64,000 nt of DNA from Mycolicibacterium hippocampi (lineage in GTDB: Bacteria; Actinomycetota; Actinomycetes; Mycobacteriales; Mycobacteriaceae). The stretch is from contig NZ_BLLB01000002.1 of assembly GCF_010723735.1 (NCBI RefSeq), positions 4,216,001 through 4,280,000 of the forward strand, given 5' to 3'. Below the pieces are notes generated by a model. That model was given only the letters and a program-made list of their open reading frames with translations, was not told the DNA's origin and searched no databases. This document shows, piece after piece, positions 1 to 9,187 of this stretch (position 1 is the first letter of the stretch; every line of letters begins with the position of its first letter). Position numbers and translations under genes: made by a program.

Positions 1-899
1 GCGTTGAGCGCCATGTGCCGACCCGGAACCGACAACCGCATCGTGCGTGGTTCGGTTTCGCCGCGCAGCAGCACCCGCGCGACGGCACCGGTGCCCTGCT
101 GGGTCCAATCCACCAATGTGGCGTCGAGATGTCGGGCGCTGCCGTAGCGCAGCACCCGGATTCCGAGCGCCTCGGTCCGGTCCCCCAGCGCCGCGGCACC
201 GGGGTCGTCGGCGCAGATCACCAGTGTGCCTGCGGGTTTGATCCGCTCGACGAACTGGTCGAAGACCGCTGTGTACGCCTCGACGCTGCCGAAGAAATCC
301 AGGTGGTCGGCCTCCACGTTGGTGACGACCACGACGTCGGGCCGGTATTCGAGCAGCGAACCGTCGCTCTCGTCGGCCTCGGCGACAAAGGACGTCCCGC
401 TGCCGTGATGGGCATTGGTGCCGGCCTCCCCGAGGTCACCGCCGACGGCGAACGACGGGTCGAATCCACTGTGCTGCAAGACCACGATGAGCATCGACGT
501 GGTGGTGGTCTTGCCATGGGTGCCGGTCACCATCAGCGTGGTGTGCCCGGCCATCAGCTTCGCCAGCACGGCCGGGCGCAGGATCACCGGGATTCCGCGC
601 TTGCGGGCCTCGACGAGTTCGGGGTTCGTCTTCGGGATGGCCGCGTGGGTGGTCACCACCGCGGTCGGACCGTCCGGCAGCATGTCCAGCGAGGACGCGT
701 CGTGCCCGATCCGGATCGCGGCACCACGGGCCCGCAGGGCGATCAGCCCCCGCGAGTCCTTGGCGTCCGAACCGGACACCATGCCCCCGCGGTCCAGCAG
801 GATGCGCGCGATCCCCGACATCCCGGCACCGCCGATGCCCACCATGTGCACCCGGCGCAGGTCCTCGGGCAGTTCCACGGGGCGGTTGGCGGACGTCAC
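1..899 (-). CDS. murC: UDP-N-acetylmuramate--L-alanine ligase MurC (3' part beyond the window)
   Basis: Cytoplasmic ATP-dependent ligase that adds L-alanine to UDP-MurNAc, the first amino acid of the peptidoglycan stem peptide. About 299 residues are visible, of the roughly 490 usual for the family; the stop codon lies beyond position 1. Seen: an N-terminal Rossmann stretch (HMVGIGGAGMSG) typical of MurC, and the ATP-binding loop GTHGKTTTT about 120 residues in. The GTG start at 899 overlaps the murG stop by four bases (GTGA), which implies translational coupling. It is the last visible gene of the dcw operon, which is read right to left. The truncation is only the window edge. No start competes seriously. 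Confidence 0.95.
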   Translation of the reverse strand, partial: MTSANRPVELPEDLRRVHMVGIGGAGMSGIARILLDRGGMVSGSDAKDSRGLIALRARGAAIRIGHDASSLDMLPDGPTAVVTTHAAIPKTNPELVEARKRGIPVILRPAVLAKLMAGHTTLMVTGTHGKTTTTSMLIVVLQHSGFDPSFAVGGDLGEAGTNAHHGSGTSFVAEADESDGSLLEYRPDVVVVTNVEADHLDFFGSVEAYTAVFDQFVERIKPAGTLVICADDPGAAALGDRTEALGIRVLRYGSARHLDATLVDWTQQGTGAVARVLLRGETEPRTMRLSVPGRHMALN

Positions 900-2023
900 C
901 GTCTGTTCCGCCTCTCTCGTGCGGTCCGCGCGACGTCCAGCGCAACCTCGGCGACCCGCCTCGCGGCGTCGGGGTGCCCCGCCAACGCCGCGGCGGCCGT
1001 CATCGCCGACAGCCTGGCCTCGTCGTTGAGCAGCGCGATGACCGTGTCGGCGACATAATCCGCGGTGAGCGCCCGGTCGTCGACGATCAACCCGCCGCCG
1101 GCCGCCACCACCGGCAACGCGTTGAGGCGCTGCTCGCCGTTGCCGATCGGCAGCGGGACGTACACCGCGGGCAATCCGACAGCGGTGACCTCGGCGACCG
1201 TCATCGCTCCGGATCGGCAGATCGCCAGGTCCGCCGCCGCATAGGCCAGGTCCATTCGGTCCAGGTACGGCACCGCGACGTAGGGCGGATCACCGGCAAG
1301 CCGGTGCCGCAACTGCAGGGTGTTCTTCGGACCGTGCGCATGGAGCACCGAGATGCCTTTTCCGGCAAGGGCTTCCGCGGCTGCCGACACTGTCAGGTTG
1401 AGAGACTGGGCGCCCTGGGAACCGCCGAACACCAGCAGCACCCGGGCGTCGTCGGCGAAACCGAAATGGGCGCGGGCCTCGGCTCGCAACGCCCTCCGAT
1501 CCAGCGAGGTGATCGCCTCCCGCACCGGCACGCCCACCACCTCGACGTGACGCAGGCCCGGATCGGGCACCGCCGCGAGCACCCGCTGCGCCGACCTGGC
1601 GCCGACCTTGTTGGCCCACCCGGCGCTCGCGTTCGCCTCGTGGATCACCACGGGTATCCGCCTGCCGGGCCGGGCGCTGCGCGCAGCCAGATAGGCGGGC
1701 AGCGCGACGTATCCGCCGAACCCGACGACCACGTCGGCGTCGACGGCATCGAGCACCGCACGGGTCTGCTTGACCGCACGTCGCACCCGCCCCGGCAGCC
1801 GGATCAGGTCGGCCGACGGTTTCCGCGGCAGCGGTGCCGGGGTGATCAACTCCAGGTGGTAGCCGCGGGCCGGAACCAGCCGGGTCTCCAGCCCACGCTC
1901 GGTGCCCAACGCGGTGATCCGCACCCCCGGTTCGAGTGCGGTCAACGCGTCGGCCACCGCCATCGCCGGTTCCACGTGGCCTGCGGTGCCACCGCCGGCG
2001 AGAACCACCGAGATTCCCGTCAC
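896..2023 (-). CDS. murG: UDP-GlcNAc--undecaprenyl-PP-MurNAc-pentapeptide GlcNAc transferase MurG
   Basis: Converts lipid I to lipid II at the inner face of the membrane (family GT28). 375 residues from GTG 2023. Seen: N-terminal glycine-rich motif GGGTAGHVEPA, central GGSQGAQSLN, and the C-terminal UDP-GlcNAc-binding region with CRSGAMTVAE followed by PLPIGNGEQRLNA. The start was chosen because GTG 2023 overlaps the ftsW stop by four bases (GTGA) and places the glycine-rich motif at residue 7 or so. The reading frame stays open much further upstream, but only across ftsW in another frame. The gene lies between ftsW and murC, the usual actinobacterial order. Confidence 0.96.
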   Translation of the reverse strand: MTGISVVLAGGGTAGHVEPAMAVADALTALEPGVRITALGTERGLETRLVPARGYHLELITPAPLPRKPSADLIRLPGRVRRAVKQTRAVLDAVDADVVVGFGGYVALPAYLAARSARPGRRIPVVIHEANASAGWANKVGARSAQRVLAAVPDPGLRHVEVVGVPVREAITSLDRRALRAEARAHFGFADDARVLLVFGGSQGAQSLNLTVSAAAEALAGKGISVLHAHGPKNTLQLRHRLAGDPPYVAVPYLDRMDLAYAAADLAICRSGAMTVAEVTAVGLPAVYVPLPIGNGEQRLNALPVVAAGGGLIVDDRALTADYVADTVIALLNDEARLSAMTAAAALAGHPDAARRVAEVALDVARTARERRNRR

Positions 2024-3543
2024 CCGTAACGCTGACCTTCCAGTGTGCGGGCCCGTCGGCCCTGCTTGCGCTGGCCAGCACCATACCCGCCGACGGCGGC
2101 CGGCTGCTGACCACCGGCGCGCCCGGACCGGCGGACCGGACGCTCGGCGGTGCGCGGTGTGCGGCTTCGCTTCGGGGGCGGCTTCTGGCCGGCCCGGGCG
2201 GGCGGTCGGTCCGAACGCGACCGCAGTCGGTCGCGCAGCGCCTCGGTGCGGGTCGGCACGTACGGCGCAGGCAGCGGCAGCCGCAGCAACCTGTTGACCC
2301 GATCGTCGCGGCCTGCCCGCAGCGCCGCCACCGCCTCCGGTTCGTGGCGCGCGGCGTTGGCCATGATGCCAATCATCAGCAGCGTCGTCGCGGTCGACGT
2401 GCCACCGGCCGAGATGAGCGGCAGCTGCAACCCGGTCACCGGAAGCAGCCCGACGACATAGCCGACGTTGATGAACACCTGGGACAGGATCCACAACGTG
2501 GCGGTGGCGGTGAGCAACCGCAGGAACGGATCTGCCGAGCGGCGGGCGATCCGCATCCCGGTGTAGGCGAACAGACCGAACAGACACAGCAGCCCGGCTG
2601 CGCCGACAAAACCCAGTTCCTCGCCGATGATCGCGAAGATGAAGTCGTTGTGGGCGTTGGGCAGGTAGTTCCACTTCGCGGTGCCCTGGCCGAGTCCGTC
2701 GCCGAAGATACCGCCGTTGGCCAGGGCGAACCTGGCCTGGCGCGCCTGGTACCCGGAACCCTGGGCGTCCGCGGCCGGGTTCAGCCACGACTGCACGCGG
2801 TCGGACCGGTAGCCCTCGGACACCGCGAGCACCGCCCCGGAGACGATCACCGCCCCCAGCGAGCTCAAGAACACTCGCAGCGGCAGCCCGGCGTACCACA
2901 GCAGGCCGAGCAGGATCACACCCATCGACATCGTCTGTCCCAGGTCGGGCTGGGAGACGACGAGCGCCAGCGCGATCACCGCCGCGGGCACCAGCGGCAC
3001 CAGCATCTCGCGCAGTGACGCCTGCTCCATCCGGCGGGCGGCCAGCAGGTGCGCCCCCCAGACCGCCAACGCGATCTTGGCCAGCTCTGAGGGCTGCATG
3101 GAGAAACCGGCGACGACGAACCAGCCGCGGGAACCGTTGGCGATCTTGCCGATACCGGGGATCAGGACGAGGATCAGCAGCACGATCGAGATGGCGAACC
3201 CGCTGAAGGCCAGCTTGCGCATCATCTGCACCCGCATCCTGAGGGCGACGTAGAACGCGACCAGCCCGACGACCGTCCACAACGCCTGTCTGCCGAAAAC
3301 CGCCCACGGCGAGCCGTCGGTGTCGTAGGAGTACACCCCCGAAGCCGACAGCACCATGGTCAGGCCCATCGTGGTCAGCAGTGCCGCGACGGCGATGATC
3401 AGGTGAAACGACGTCATCGGGCGGCCGAGCCACGCCCCGAACCGGGTACGGGGGCCGCGCACCGGGGCGACCGCGGGCTGCGCCGAGTCGTCGGCGGCGG
3501 GGTTGGCGCGACGGTTGCGCAGCCGGGTGAGGATGTTGCTCAC
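2020..3543 (-). CDS. ftsW: Septal peptidoglycan polymerase FtsW (SEDS family)
   Basis: Polytopic SEDS-family glycosyltransferase that polymerises lipid II at the division septum with its partner transpeptidase PbpB, encoded in the same operon. 507 residues from GTG 3543, with about ten hydrophobic segments after a basic N-terminus. Seen: the conserved segment with GSRGWF and QPSELAKIA, and a late loop with GLQLPLISAGG. The C-terminal tail of roughly 100 residues is basic and rich in Arg, Pro and Gly; extended cytoplasmic tails are typical of mycobacterial FtsW, where they contact FtsZ and PbpB. It starts three bases after the murD stop and overlaps murG by four bases. Confidence 0.95.
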   Translation of the reverse strand: MSNILTRLRNRRANPAADDSAQPAVAPVRGPRTRFGAWLGRPMTSFHLIIAVAALLTTMGLTMVLSASGVYSYDTDGSPWAVFGRQALWTVVGLVAFYVALRMRVQMMRKLAFSGFAISIVLLILVLIPGIGKIANGSRGWFVVAGFSMQPSELAKIALAVWGAHLLAARRMEQASLREMLVPLVPAAVIALALVVSQPDLGQTMSMGVILLGLLWYAGLPLRVFLSSLGAVIVSGAVLAVSEGYRSDRVQSWLNPAADAQGSGYQARQARFALANGGIFGDGLGQGTAKWNYLPNAHNDFIFAIIGEELGFVGAAGLLCLFGLFAYTGMRIARRSADPFLRLLTATATLWILSQVFINVGYVVGLLPVTGLQLPLISAGGTSTATTLLMIGIMANAARHEPEAVAALRAGRDDRVNRLLRLPLPAPYVPTRTEALRDRLRSRSDRPPARAGQKPPPKRSRTPRTAERPVRRSGRAGGQQPAAVGGYGAGQRKQGRRARTLEGQRYG

Positions 3544-3546
3544 GGG

Positions 3547-5022
3547 TTACCCGAGCGCGGCGCGCACGGCCGCGGCGAACGAGTCGCCGCGGTGGCCATA
3601 GCCGCTGAACTGGTCGAACGAAGCGCCTGCCGGGGCAAGCAGCACGGTGTCACCCGGCCGGGCCAGGCCGCGGGCGGCCTCGACGACGGCGGTCATCACC
3701 GCGTCGGCCACCGGACGACCGCCGACATCCACGAGTTGAGTCACATGAGTAACACCTGACCCAGTTGAATCAGCTTTCACAGGCACCACAGAATCCTCCC
3801 CTGTCACAAGCTCGACCACGGGGACATCTGGTGCGTGTCGCGATAACGCCTTGCCGATGAGGGTCCGGTCCCGGCCGATCAGCACCGCGCCGACCAGCCG
3901 ATCCGCTGTCGCCGCGACCATCTCGTCGACCGAGGCGCCCTTGAGCATCCCCCCGGCCACCCACACCACCCGGGGATATGCGCCGACCGAGGCCTGCGCG
4001 GCGTGCGGATTGGTGGCCTTGGAATCGTCGACGAAGGTGACCCCGTCGGCGACGGCGACGACCTCGGCGCGGTGCCGGCCCACCCGGAAGGTCGCGAGCG
4101 CGTCGCCGATCGCCGTCGCGGGTACGTCGACCGCGCGGGCAAGGCAGGCGGCCGCCAGCGCGTTGAGCACGCCGACCGGGCCCGCCACCGTGATGCTGTC
4201 CACGTCGGCCAGCTTCAGCCCGGGCGCAAACGCGTTGTCCACCAGCTCGCCGTCGCGCACCCCGACCTCACCCGGACCGGGCTCCCCCGCCCGGAAACCC
4301 ACCTTCACCGGAGCCGGTGCGGCGTCCAGTAGCGCGGCCGCGATCGGGTCGTCCAGCCCACCGACCGCCACGGCCCCGGTCAGTGCGCGCGCCTTGGCCT
4401 GCGCGTATGCCTGCATCGAGCCGTGCCAGTCCAGGTGGTCCTCGGCGACGTTGAGTACCACCCCCGCGGTCGGGCGCAACGACGGCGCCCAGTGCAGCTG
4501 GAAGCTGGACAGTTCGACGGCGAAGACCTCAGCCGGCTGGTCCAGCACATCGAGGACCGGTTCACCGATGTTGCCGCACAACGCCGCACGCCGTCCCGCC
4601 GCTTCGAGCATTGCGAACAGCATCGAGGTCGTCGTGGTCTTCCCGTTGGTGCCGGTGACCACCAGCCACTGCCGCGGCGGGCCGTACCGGCCGGATCGGT
4701 CCAGCCGCCAGGCCAGTTCCACGTCACCCCAGATCGGGACGCCCGCCGCGGCCGCTGCAGCCAGCACCGGTGCGGTGGCAGGGACCCCCGGGCTGGTGAC
4801 GACGAGCTCGAAGTCGGCGATCCGCGCGACGGCCGCCACCGGGTCGAGCACCGCGACGCCCTGCTGGGCGAAATCGGTCAGCGCTGTCGGGCTGTCGTCG
4901 GTGAGCGTCGCACCCACCCCCAGCGGGGCCAGCGCGGCGAGCACGGCACGGCCGGTGATGCCGGCACCTGCCACCAGGACCCGGGAGTAGCCCAACGGGC
5001 CGGGGTCGACGTCCTCAAGCAC
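3547..5022 (-). CDS. murD: UDP-N-acetylmuramoyl-L-alanine--D-glutamate ligase MurD
   Basis: Adds D-glutamate to UDP-MurNAc-L-Ala in the cytoplasm. 491 residues from GTG 5022. Seen: an N-terminal Rossmann motif (VLVAGAGITGRAV), the P-loop GTNGKTTTT, and the conserved Mur ligase segment with VAEDHLDWHG. An alternative TTG start lies one codon upstream at 5025; GTG 5022 is preferred because it is the commoner codon and gives an N-terminus similar to known mycobacterial MurD. The start overlaps the mraY stop by eight bases. Just before the C-terminal third (about 3755-3800) the reading contains a short acidic/Ser-Thr stretch that looks like a loop insertion. Confidence 0.95.
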   Translation of the reverse strand: MLEDVDPGPLGYSRVLVAGAGITGRAVLAALAPLGVGATLTDDSPTALTDFAQQGVAVLDPVAAVARIADFELVVTSPGVPATAPVLAAAAAAGVPIWGDVELAWRLDRSGRYGPPRQWLVVTGTNGKTTTTSMLFAMLEAAGRRAALCGNIGEPVLDVLDQPAEVFAVELSSFQLHWAPSLRPTAGVVLNVAEDHLDWHGSMQAYAQAKARALTGAVAVGGLDDPIAAALLDAAPAPVKVGFRAGEPGPGEVGVRDGELVDNAFAPGLKLADVDSITVAGPVGVLNALAAACLARAVDVPATAIGDALATFRVGRHRAEVVAVADGVTFVDDSKATNPHAAQASVGAYPRVVWVAGGMLKGASVDEMVAATADRLVGAVLIGRDRTLIGKALSRHAPDVPVVELVTGEDSVVPVKADSTGSGVTHVTQLVDVGGRPVADAVMTAVVEAARGLARPGDTVLLAPAGASFDQFSGYGHRGDSFAAAVRAALG

Positions 5023-6094
5023 CAACGGTGGTCAGCCACTCGCTGTAGAAGAGCGCCACCCCGAGTCCGCAAGCGATCGCCGTCAGTAGCCAGAAGCGGA
5101 TGATCACAGTGGTCTCGGCCCAGCCCACCAGCTCGAAATGGTGATGGAACGGCGCCATCCGGAACACCCTGCGGCCGGTGGTGCGGAAGGCCATGATCTG
5201 CACCACCACCGAGGTCACCTCGGCGACGAACAGGGCCCCGAGCACCACGGCGAGCATCTCGGTCCGGCTGGTGACCGACAGCCCGGCGATCACGCCGCCC
5301 AGCGCCAGCGAGCCGGTGTCCCCCATGAAGATCTTGGCCGGCGCGGCGTTCCACCACAGGAACCCGATGCACGCCCCGGCGGTGGCGGCCGCGACGATCG
5401 CGAGGTCGAGCGGGTCACGCACGTTGTAGCAGCCCACCCCGGGGCTGGTCGCGCAGGCGTTGCGGAACTGCCAGAACGTGATCAGCACATAGGCGGCGCA
5501 CACCATCGCCATCGCCCCTGCCGCCAGCCCGTCCAGCCCGTCGGTGAAGTTCACCGCGTTCGACCAGGCGCTGACGATCACCACGCAGAACAGCACGAAG
5601 ATGGCGGGCGCCAGCGTGACTGTCGCGATCTCACGCACGTAGGACAGCTCCGCGCTGCCAGGAGTCAGCCCGTCGGCGTTGCGGAACTGCAGTGCCAGCA
5701 CACCGAACAGCACGGCAGCGACCAGGATCCCGACGGTCTTGGCGGTCTTGTTCAATCCGAGGTTGCGGGCCTGCCGGATCTTGATCATGTCGTCGGCGAA
5801 CCCGACGGCACCCAGCGCCGTCACCAGCCCGAGCACCAGCAGCCCCGAGGCCGACGGTCCCTTGCCGTCGATCAGCACGCCCACCAGGTGGGTGCCCAGA
5901 TAGCTGGCCCAGATACCGGCGATGATCGCCACCCCGCCCATCGACGGGGTGCCGCGCTTCTTGTGATGGCTGGGCGGGCCGTCCGCGCGGATCTCGTGAC
6001 CGAACCCCTGCCGGGTGAACAGCCGGATCAGCATCGGCGTCAGGAGTATCGACACCGTCAGCGCGATCGCGACGGCGATGAGTATCTGCCTCAT
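5015..6094 (-). CDS. mraY: Phospho-MurNAc-pentapeptide transferase MraY (MurX)
   Basis: Integral membrane enzyme that transfers phospho-MurNAc-pentapeptide to decaprenyl phosphate, forming lipid I. 359 residues with about ten transmembrane segments. Seen: NLGLNKTAKT, the Asp-rich catalytic motif NFTDGLDGLAAG, and the MAPFHHHFE histidine motif near the C-terminus. The start is ATG 6094, where it overlaps the murF stop by four bases (ATGA). The same frame stays open 57 codons further, but that stretch has no hydrophobicity and is antisense-like coding inside murF, so the longer form is rejected. Confidence 0.96.
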   Translation of the reverse strand: MRQILIAVAIALTVSILLTPMLIRLFTRQGFGHEIRADGPPSHHKKRGTPSMGGVAIIAGIWASYLGTHLVGVLIDGKGPSASGLLVLGLVTALGAVGFADDMIKIRQARNLGLNKTAKTVGILVAAVLFGVLALQFRNADGLTPGSAELSYVREIATVTLAPAIFVLFCVVIVSAWSNAVNFTDGLDGLAAGAMAMVCAAYVLITFWQFRNACATSPGVGCYNVRDPLDLAIVAAATAGACIGFLWWNAAPAKIFMGDTGSLALGGVIAGLSVTSRTEMLAVVLGALFVAEVTSVVVQIMAFRTTGRRVFRMAPFHHHFELVGWAETTVIIRFWLLTAIACGLGVALFYSEWLTTVGA

Positions 6095-7611
6095 CGATCG
6101 CCCTTCCCGGCGCCGGAGGAATCGGCCACCAGCGCGTCGGCCAGCGCGCCGAGTCCGGCCGCGTTCGACGCCTTCACCAACACCACATCGCCGGCCCGAA
6201 GCTCGGCGCGCAGCAGGTCCAGTGCGGCGTCGGTGTCGGCGACACCGGTGGCCTCGGAGCCCCACGATCCTTCCATGACCGCCCCGTTGAGCATGGCGCT
6301 CATAGGCCTCCCGGTTCCGACGACGATGAGTCGAGACACATCTAATCGCACCGCCAGTCTGCCGATGCGGTCATGCTCGGATATTGCGTCGTCGCCGAGT
6401 TCGGCCATCTCTCCCAGCACCGCCCAGCTTCGGCGTTCGGGCGCCCCACCCCGGCTCATCCAAGCCAGCGCCTTGAGGCCGGCGCGCACCGAGTCCGGGT
6501 TGGCGTTGTAGGCGTCGTTGATGATCGTCACCCCGTCGTCGCGGGTGCTGACCTGCATCCGCTGCCGCGACGCCGGCCCAGCTTCCCGGAGCGCGGCCGC
6601 CACCTGGTCGAGCGACGCGCCGCACTCGAGGGCGACGGCCGCCGCGCACAGCGCGTTGGACACCTGATGGTCGCCGTACACGGCGAGGGAGACCGCCACC
6701 GCGCCGCCCCCGGCATGCAGCGTGAAGCGGGCCCGGGCGAGCGGGTCGAGCTCGACATCCTCCGCACGCACGTCGGTTTCTGCGTCATCGGCGGACCGGC
6801 CCACGCGCACCACACGCGCCGCGGTGGTGTCGGCCATCGCCGCCACTATCGGATCGTCGGCGTTGAGGATCACCACGCCGGAGTTCGGAATCGATTGGGG
6901 CAGCTCAGATTTGGTGGCGGCGATCGCCTCACGTGAGCCGAACTCACCGAGGTGGGCGGTACCGACGTTCAGCACGACCCCGATCGACGGCGGCGCGATG
7001 CGGGCCAGTGCGGCGATGTTGCCCGGATGCCGCGCCGACATCTCGAGTATCAGGTAGTCGGTGGATCGAGTGGCCCGAAGCACGGTCCACGGGTGACCGA
7101 GCTCGTTGTTGAACGAGCCCGGCGGAGCGATCACCTCGCCCAGTGGAGCCAGGACGGCGGCGATCAGATCCTTGGTGGACGTCTTGCCCGAGGAGCCGGT
7201 GATGCCGACGATGGTCAGGCCGCCCGCCGTCAGCTCGGCGGCGACGGCGGCCGCCAGCTTCGCCAGCGCCGCGAGCACCGCGGCACCGGAGCCGTCGGTG
7301 TCGTGCTCGAGGACTCCGGCGGTGCCGCCGGTGGCCGGTGGCACACCGACCGGTTCGACGATGATCGCGGGCACGCCGACCGGGCGGGCCGCCAACACCG
7401 CGACCGCGCCCGCAGCGACCGCCGCCGCCGCGAAATCGTGCCCGTCGGAACGCTCCCCGGGCAGCGCCAGGAACAACCCGCCCGATGTCACGGCGCGGGA
7501 GTCGAACTCGACGGTGCCGGTGACGGACGTGGCGGCGGCCTCGTCGGCGCCGATGTTGTCGAGGCGGCCCTCGACGATCTCGGCGATCCGGGCCAGCGAC
7601 AGCTCGATCAT
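6091..7611 (-). CDS. murF: UDP-N-acetylmuramoyl-tripeptide--D-alanyl-D-alanine ligase MurF
   Basis: Adds D-Ala-D-Ala to the UDP-MurNAc-tripeptide, completing the cytoplasmic pentapeptide precursor. 506 residues from ATG 7611. Seen: P-loop GSSGKTSTKD, central ligase segment with NVGTAHLGEFGS, and NDAYNANPDSV, which is characteristic of MurF. Overlaps murE upstream (ATGA, 7608-7611) and mraY downstream (ATGA, 6091-6094), so three consecutive ligation or transfer steps are translationally coupled. Length fits the family. Confidence 0.96.
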   Translation of the reverse strand: MIELSLARIAEIVEGRLDNIGADEAAATSVTGTVEFDSRAVTSGGLFLALPGERSDGHDFAAAAVAAGAVAVLAARPVGVPAIIVEPVGVPPATGGTAGVLEHDTDGSGAAVLAALAKLAAAVAAELTAGGLTIVGITGSSGKTSTKDLIAAVLAPLGEVIAPPGSFNNELGHPWTVLRATRSTDYLILEMSARHPGNIAALARIAPPSIGVVLNVGTAHLGEFGSREAIAATKSELPQSIPNSGVVILNADDPIVAAMADTTAARVVRVGRSADDAETDVRAEDVELDPLARARFTLHAGGGAVAVSLAVYGDHQVSNALCAAAVALECGASLDQVAAALREAGPASRQRMQVSTRDDGVTIINDAYNANPDSVRAGLKALAWMSRGGAPERRSWAVLGEMAELGDDAISEHDRIGRLAVRLDVSRLIVVGTGRPMSAMLNGAVMEGSWGSEATGVADTDAALDLLRAELRAGDVVLVKASNAAGLGALADALVADSSGAGKGDR

Positions 7612-9137
7612 GTGCGTGACTCCAGCGCGTCGGCCAGCTCGTCGCGGTCGTCGAACGGGCGGGTCCGGCCCCGGCTGGTCTGGCCTGCCTCGTGCCCCTT
7701 GCCCGCGATCAGCACGATGTCGCCGGGTCGGGCCCAGGCCACCGCGTGATCGATCGCGGCGCGCCGGTCACCGATCTCCACGACCTCGGCGCGGCCCGCG
7801 GCTTTGCCTGTGCGTGCGCCTTTCACGATCGCCGCGCGGATGGCCGCCGGGTCCTCGTCGCGCGGATTGTCGTCGGTCACCACCACCAGGTCGGCCAGTT
7901 CGCCGGCCACCTCCCCCATCGGCTCGCGCTTACCCGGGTCACGGTTTCCACCGGCGCCGAACACGACGGCAAGCCGGCCCGCGCCCTGCAGGCGCAGCGT
8001 CTGCAGCACCGCTCGAAGCGCACCGGGCTTGTGCGCGTAGTCGACAAGGGCGAGGAACGGCTGGCCACGGTGCACCGCTTCCAGACGGCCCGGCACGGTG
8101 GCGTCCCGTAGTCCCGGCGCGGCCTGCTCGGGTGACACCCCGACCGCGTCGAGCAGCGCCACCGCCAGCAGGCCGTTGGCCACGTTGTACCCGCCCGGCA
8201 GCCCGATCTGCAGGCCGTGATGGACGCCGGCCGGGTCCACCGCGAAGAAATCCTGCGAGCCGCCCTCACCGGGGGTGATGGCGTCGACGGCCCAGTCCGC
8301 CGGTTGGGTCACGCTCACGGTCACCGCGGAATCGGCCCGCTTCGCCATCGCGCGGCCCCACTCGTCGTCGATGCACACCACCGACACCGCGGCGTGCGTC
8401 GGCGCGTGCGGGTCGAAAAGCCGCGCCTTGGCCTCGAAGTACTCCTCCATCGACCGGTGGAAGTCCAGGTGGTCGCGGGACAGGTTGGTGAACCCGCCGA
8501 CCGCGAACGACACACCGTCGACGCGGCCGAGGGTCAGCGCGTGGCTGGACACCTCCATCACCACGGTGTCGACTCCCTGCTCGACCATCACCGCCAGCAG
8601 CGCCTGCAGTTCCGGGGCTTCCGGTGTGGTCAGCCCGCTCGGCTGGTCGCGCCCGCCGATGCGCACGCCGACCGTGCCGACCAATCCGGCCACCCGGCCG
8701 GCCGATTGCAGACCTGCCTCGACCAGATACGCCGTCGTGGTCTTGCCGGAGGTGCCGGTGACGCCGATGACGCGCAGCTGTTGCGACGGATGGCCGTACA
8801 CGGCGGCCGCCACCTCACCGAGGACGGCCCGCGGCGCCGGGTGCACCAGCACCGGCACCCCCAGGGCACCGTCCGGGTCGGCGACCTGCGCCACGCCCTC
8901 CTGGTCGGTCAGCACCGCGACCGCACCGCGGGCCACCGCGTCGGCGGCGAACCGGGCGCCGTGCGCGCTCGCTCCGGGTAACGCCGCGAACAGATCCCCG
9001 GGTCGGGCGTTCTGCCCGCGCAGGGTCACGCCGGTGACCCGGATGTCGGACATCGACGGGCCCAGACATAGGCCGGCCGCCAGATCGGCCACCGCGACAA
9101 GCGGCAGACCGACAGGATGTGAGGGGCGCAGATTCAT
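7608..9137 (-). CDS. murE: UDP-MurNAc-tripeptide synthetase MurE (meso-diaminopimelate-adding)
   Basis: Adds the third stem-peptide residue. 509 residues from ATG 9137. Seen: P-loop GTSGKTTTAY around residue 130, a central NLSRDHLDFH segment, and DNPRDED near residue 420. The DNPR tetrapeptide is the established signature of enzymes selecting meso-diaminopimelate rather than lysine, which matches mycobacterial cell walls. There is a 50-base gap from pbpB upstream, the longest spacing inside this otherwise overlapping operon, and a four-base overlap with murF downstream. The N-terminus is shorter than in M. tuberculosis MurE, with no in-frame extension visible before the pbpB stop. Confidence 0.96.
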   Translation of the reverse strand: MNLRPSHPVGLPLVAVADLAAGLCLGPSMSDIRVTGVTLRGQNARPGDLFAALPGASAHGARFAADAVARGAVAVLTDQEGVAQVADPDGALGVPVLVHPAPRAVLGEVAAAVYGHPSQQLRVIGVTGTSGKTTTAYLVEAGLQSAGRVAGLVGTVGVRIGGRDQPSGLTTPEAPELQALLAVMVEQGVDTVVMEVSSHALTLGRVDGVSFAVGGFTNLSRDHLDFHRSMEEYFEAKARLFDPHAPTHAAVSVVCIDDEWGRAMAKRADSAVTVSVTQPADWAVDAITPGEGGSQDFFAVDPAGVHHGLQIGLPGGYNVANGLLAVALLDAVGVSPEQAAPGLRDATVPGRLEAVHRGQPFLALVDYAHKPGALRAVLQTLRLQGAGRLAVVFGAGGNRDPGKREPMGEVAGELADLVVVTDDNPRDEDPAAIRAAIVKGARTGKAAGRAEVVEIGDRRAAIDHAVAWARPGDIVLIAGKGHEAGQTSRGRTRPFDDRDELADALESRT

Positions 9138-9187
9138 GGCCTTGACACAGTACCGGCCGCGTTGTTCGGCTCAGCCCGCCTGAAGTG

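Noticed and set aside
974..2029. Long plus-strand open frames opposite murG, murC and rsmH
   Set aside because: They are high-GC antisense shadows without motifs, ribosome-binding sites or hydrophobic pattern, and the opposite-strand genes are unmistakable.
896..3433. A single 845-codon minus-strand frame joining murG with a long N-terminal extension
   Set aside because: The extension is a shadow frame across ftsW, which is supported by SEDS motifs in its own frame. MurG starts at GTG 2023, overlapping the ftsW stop by four bases.
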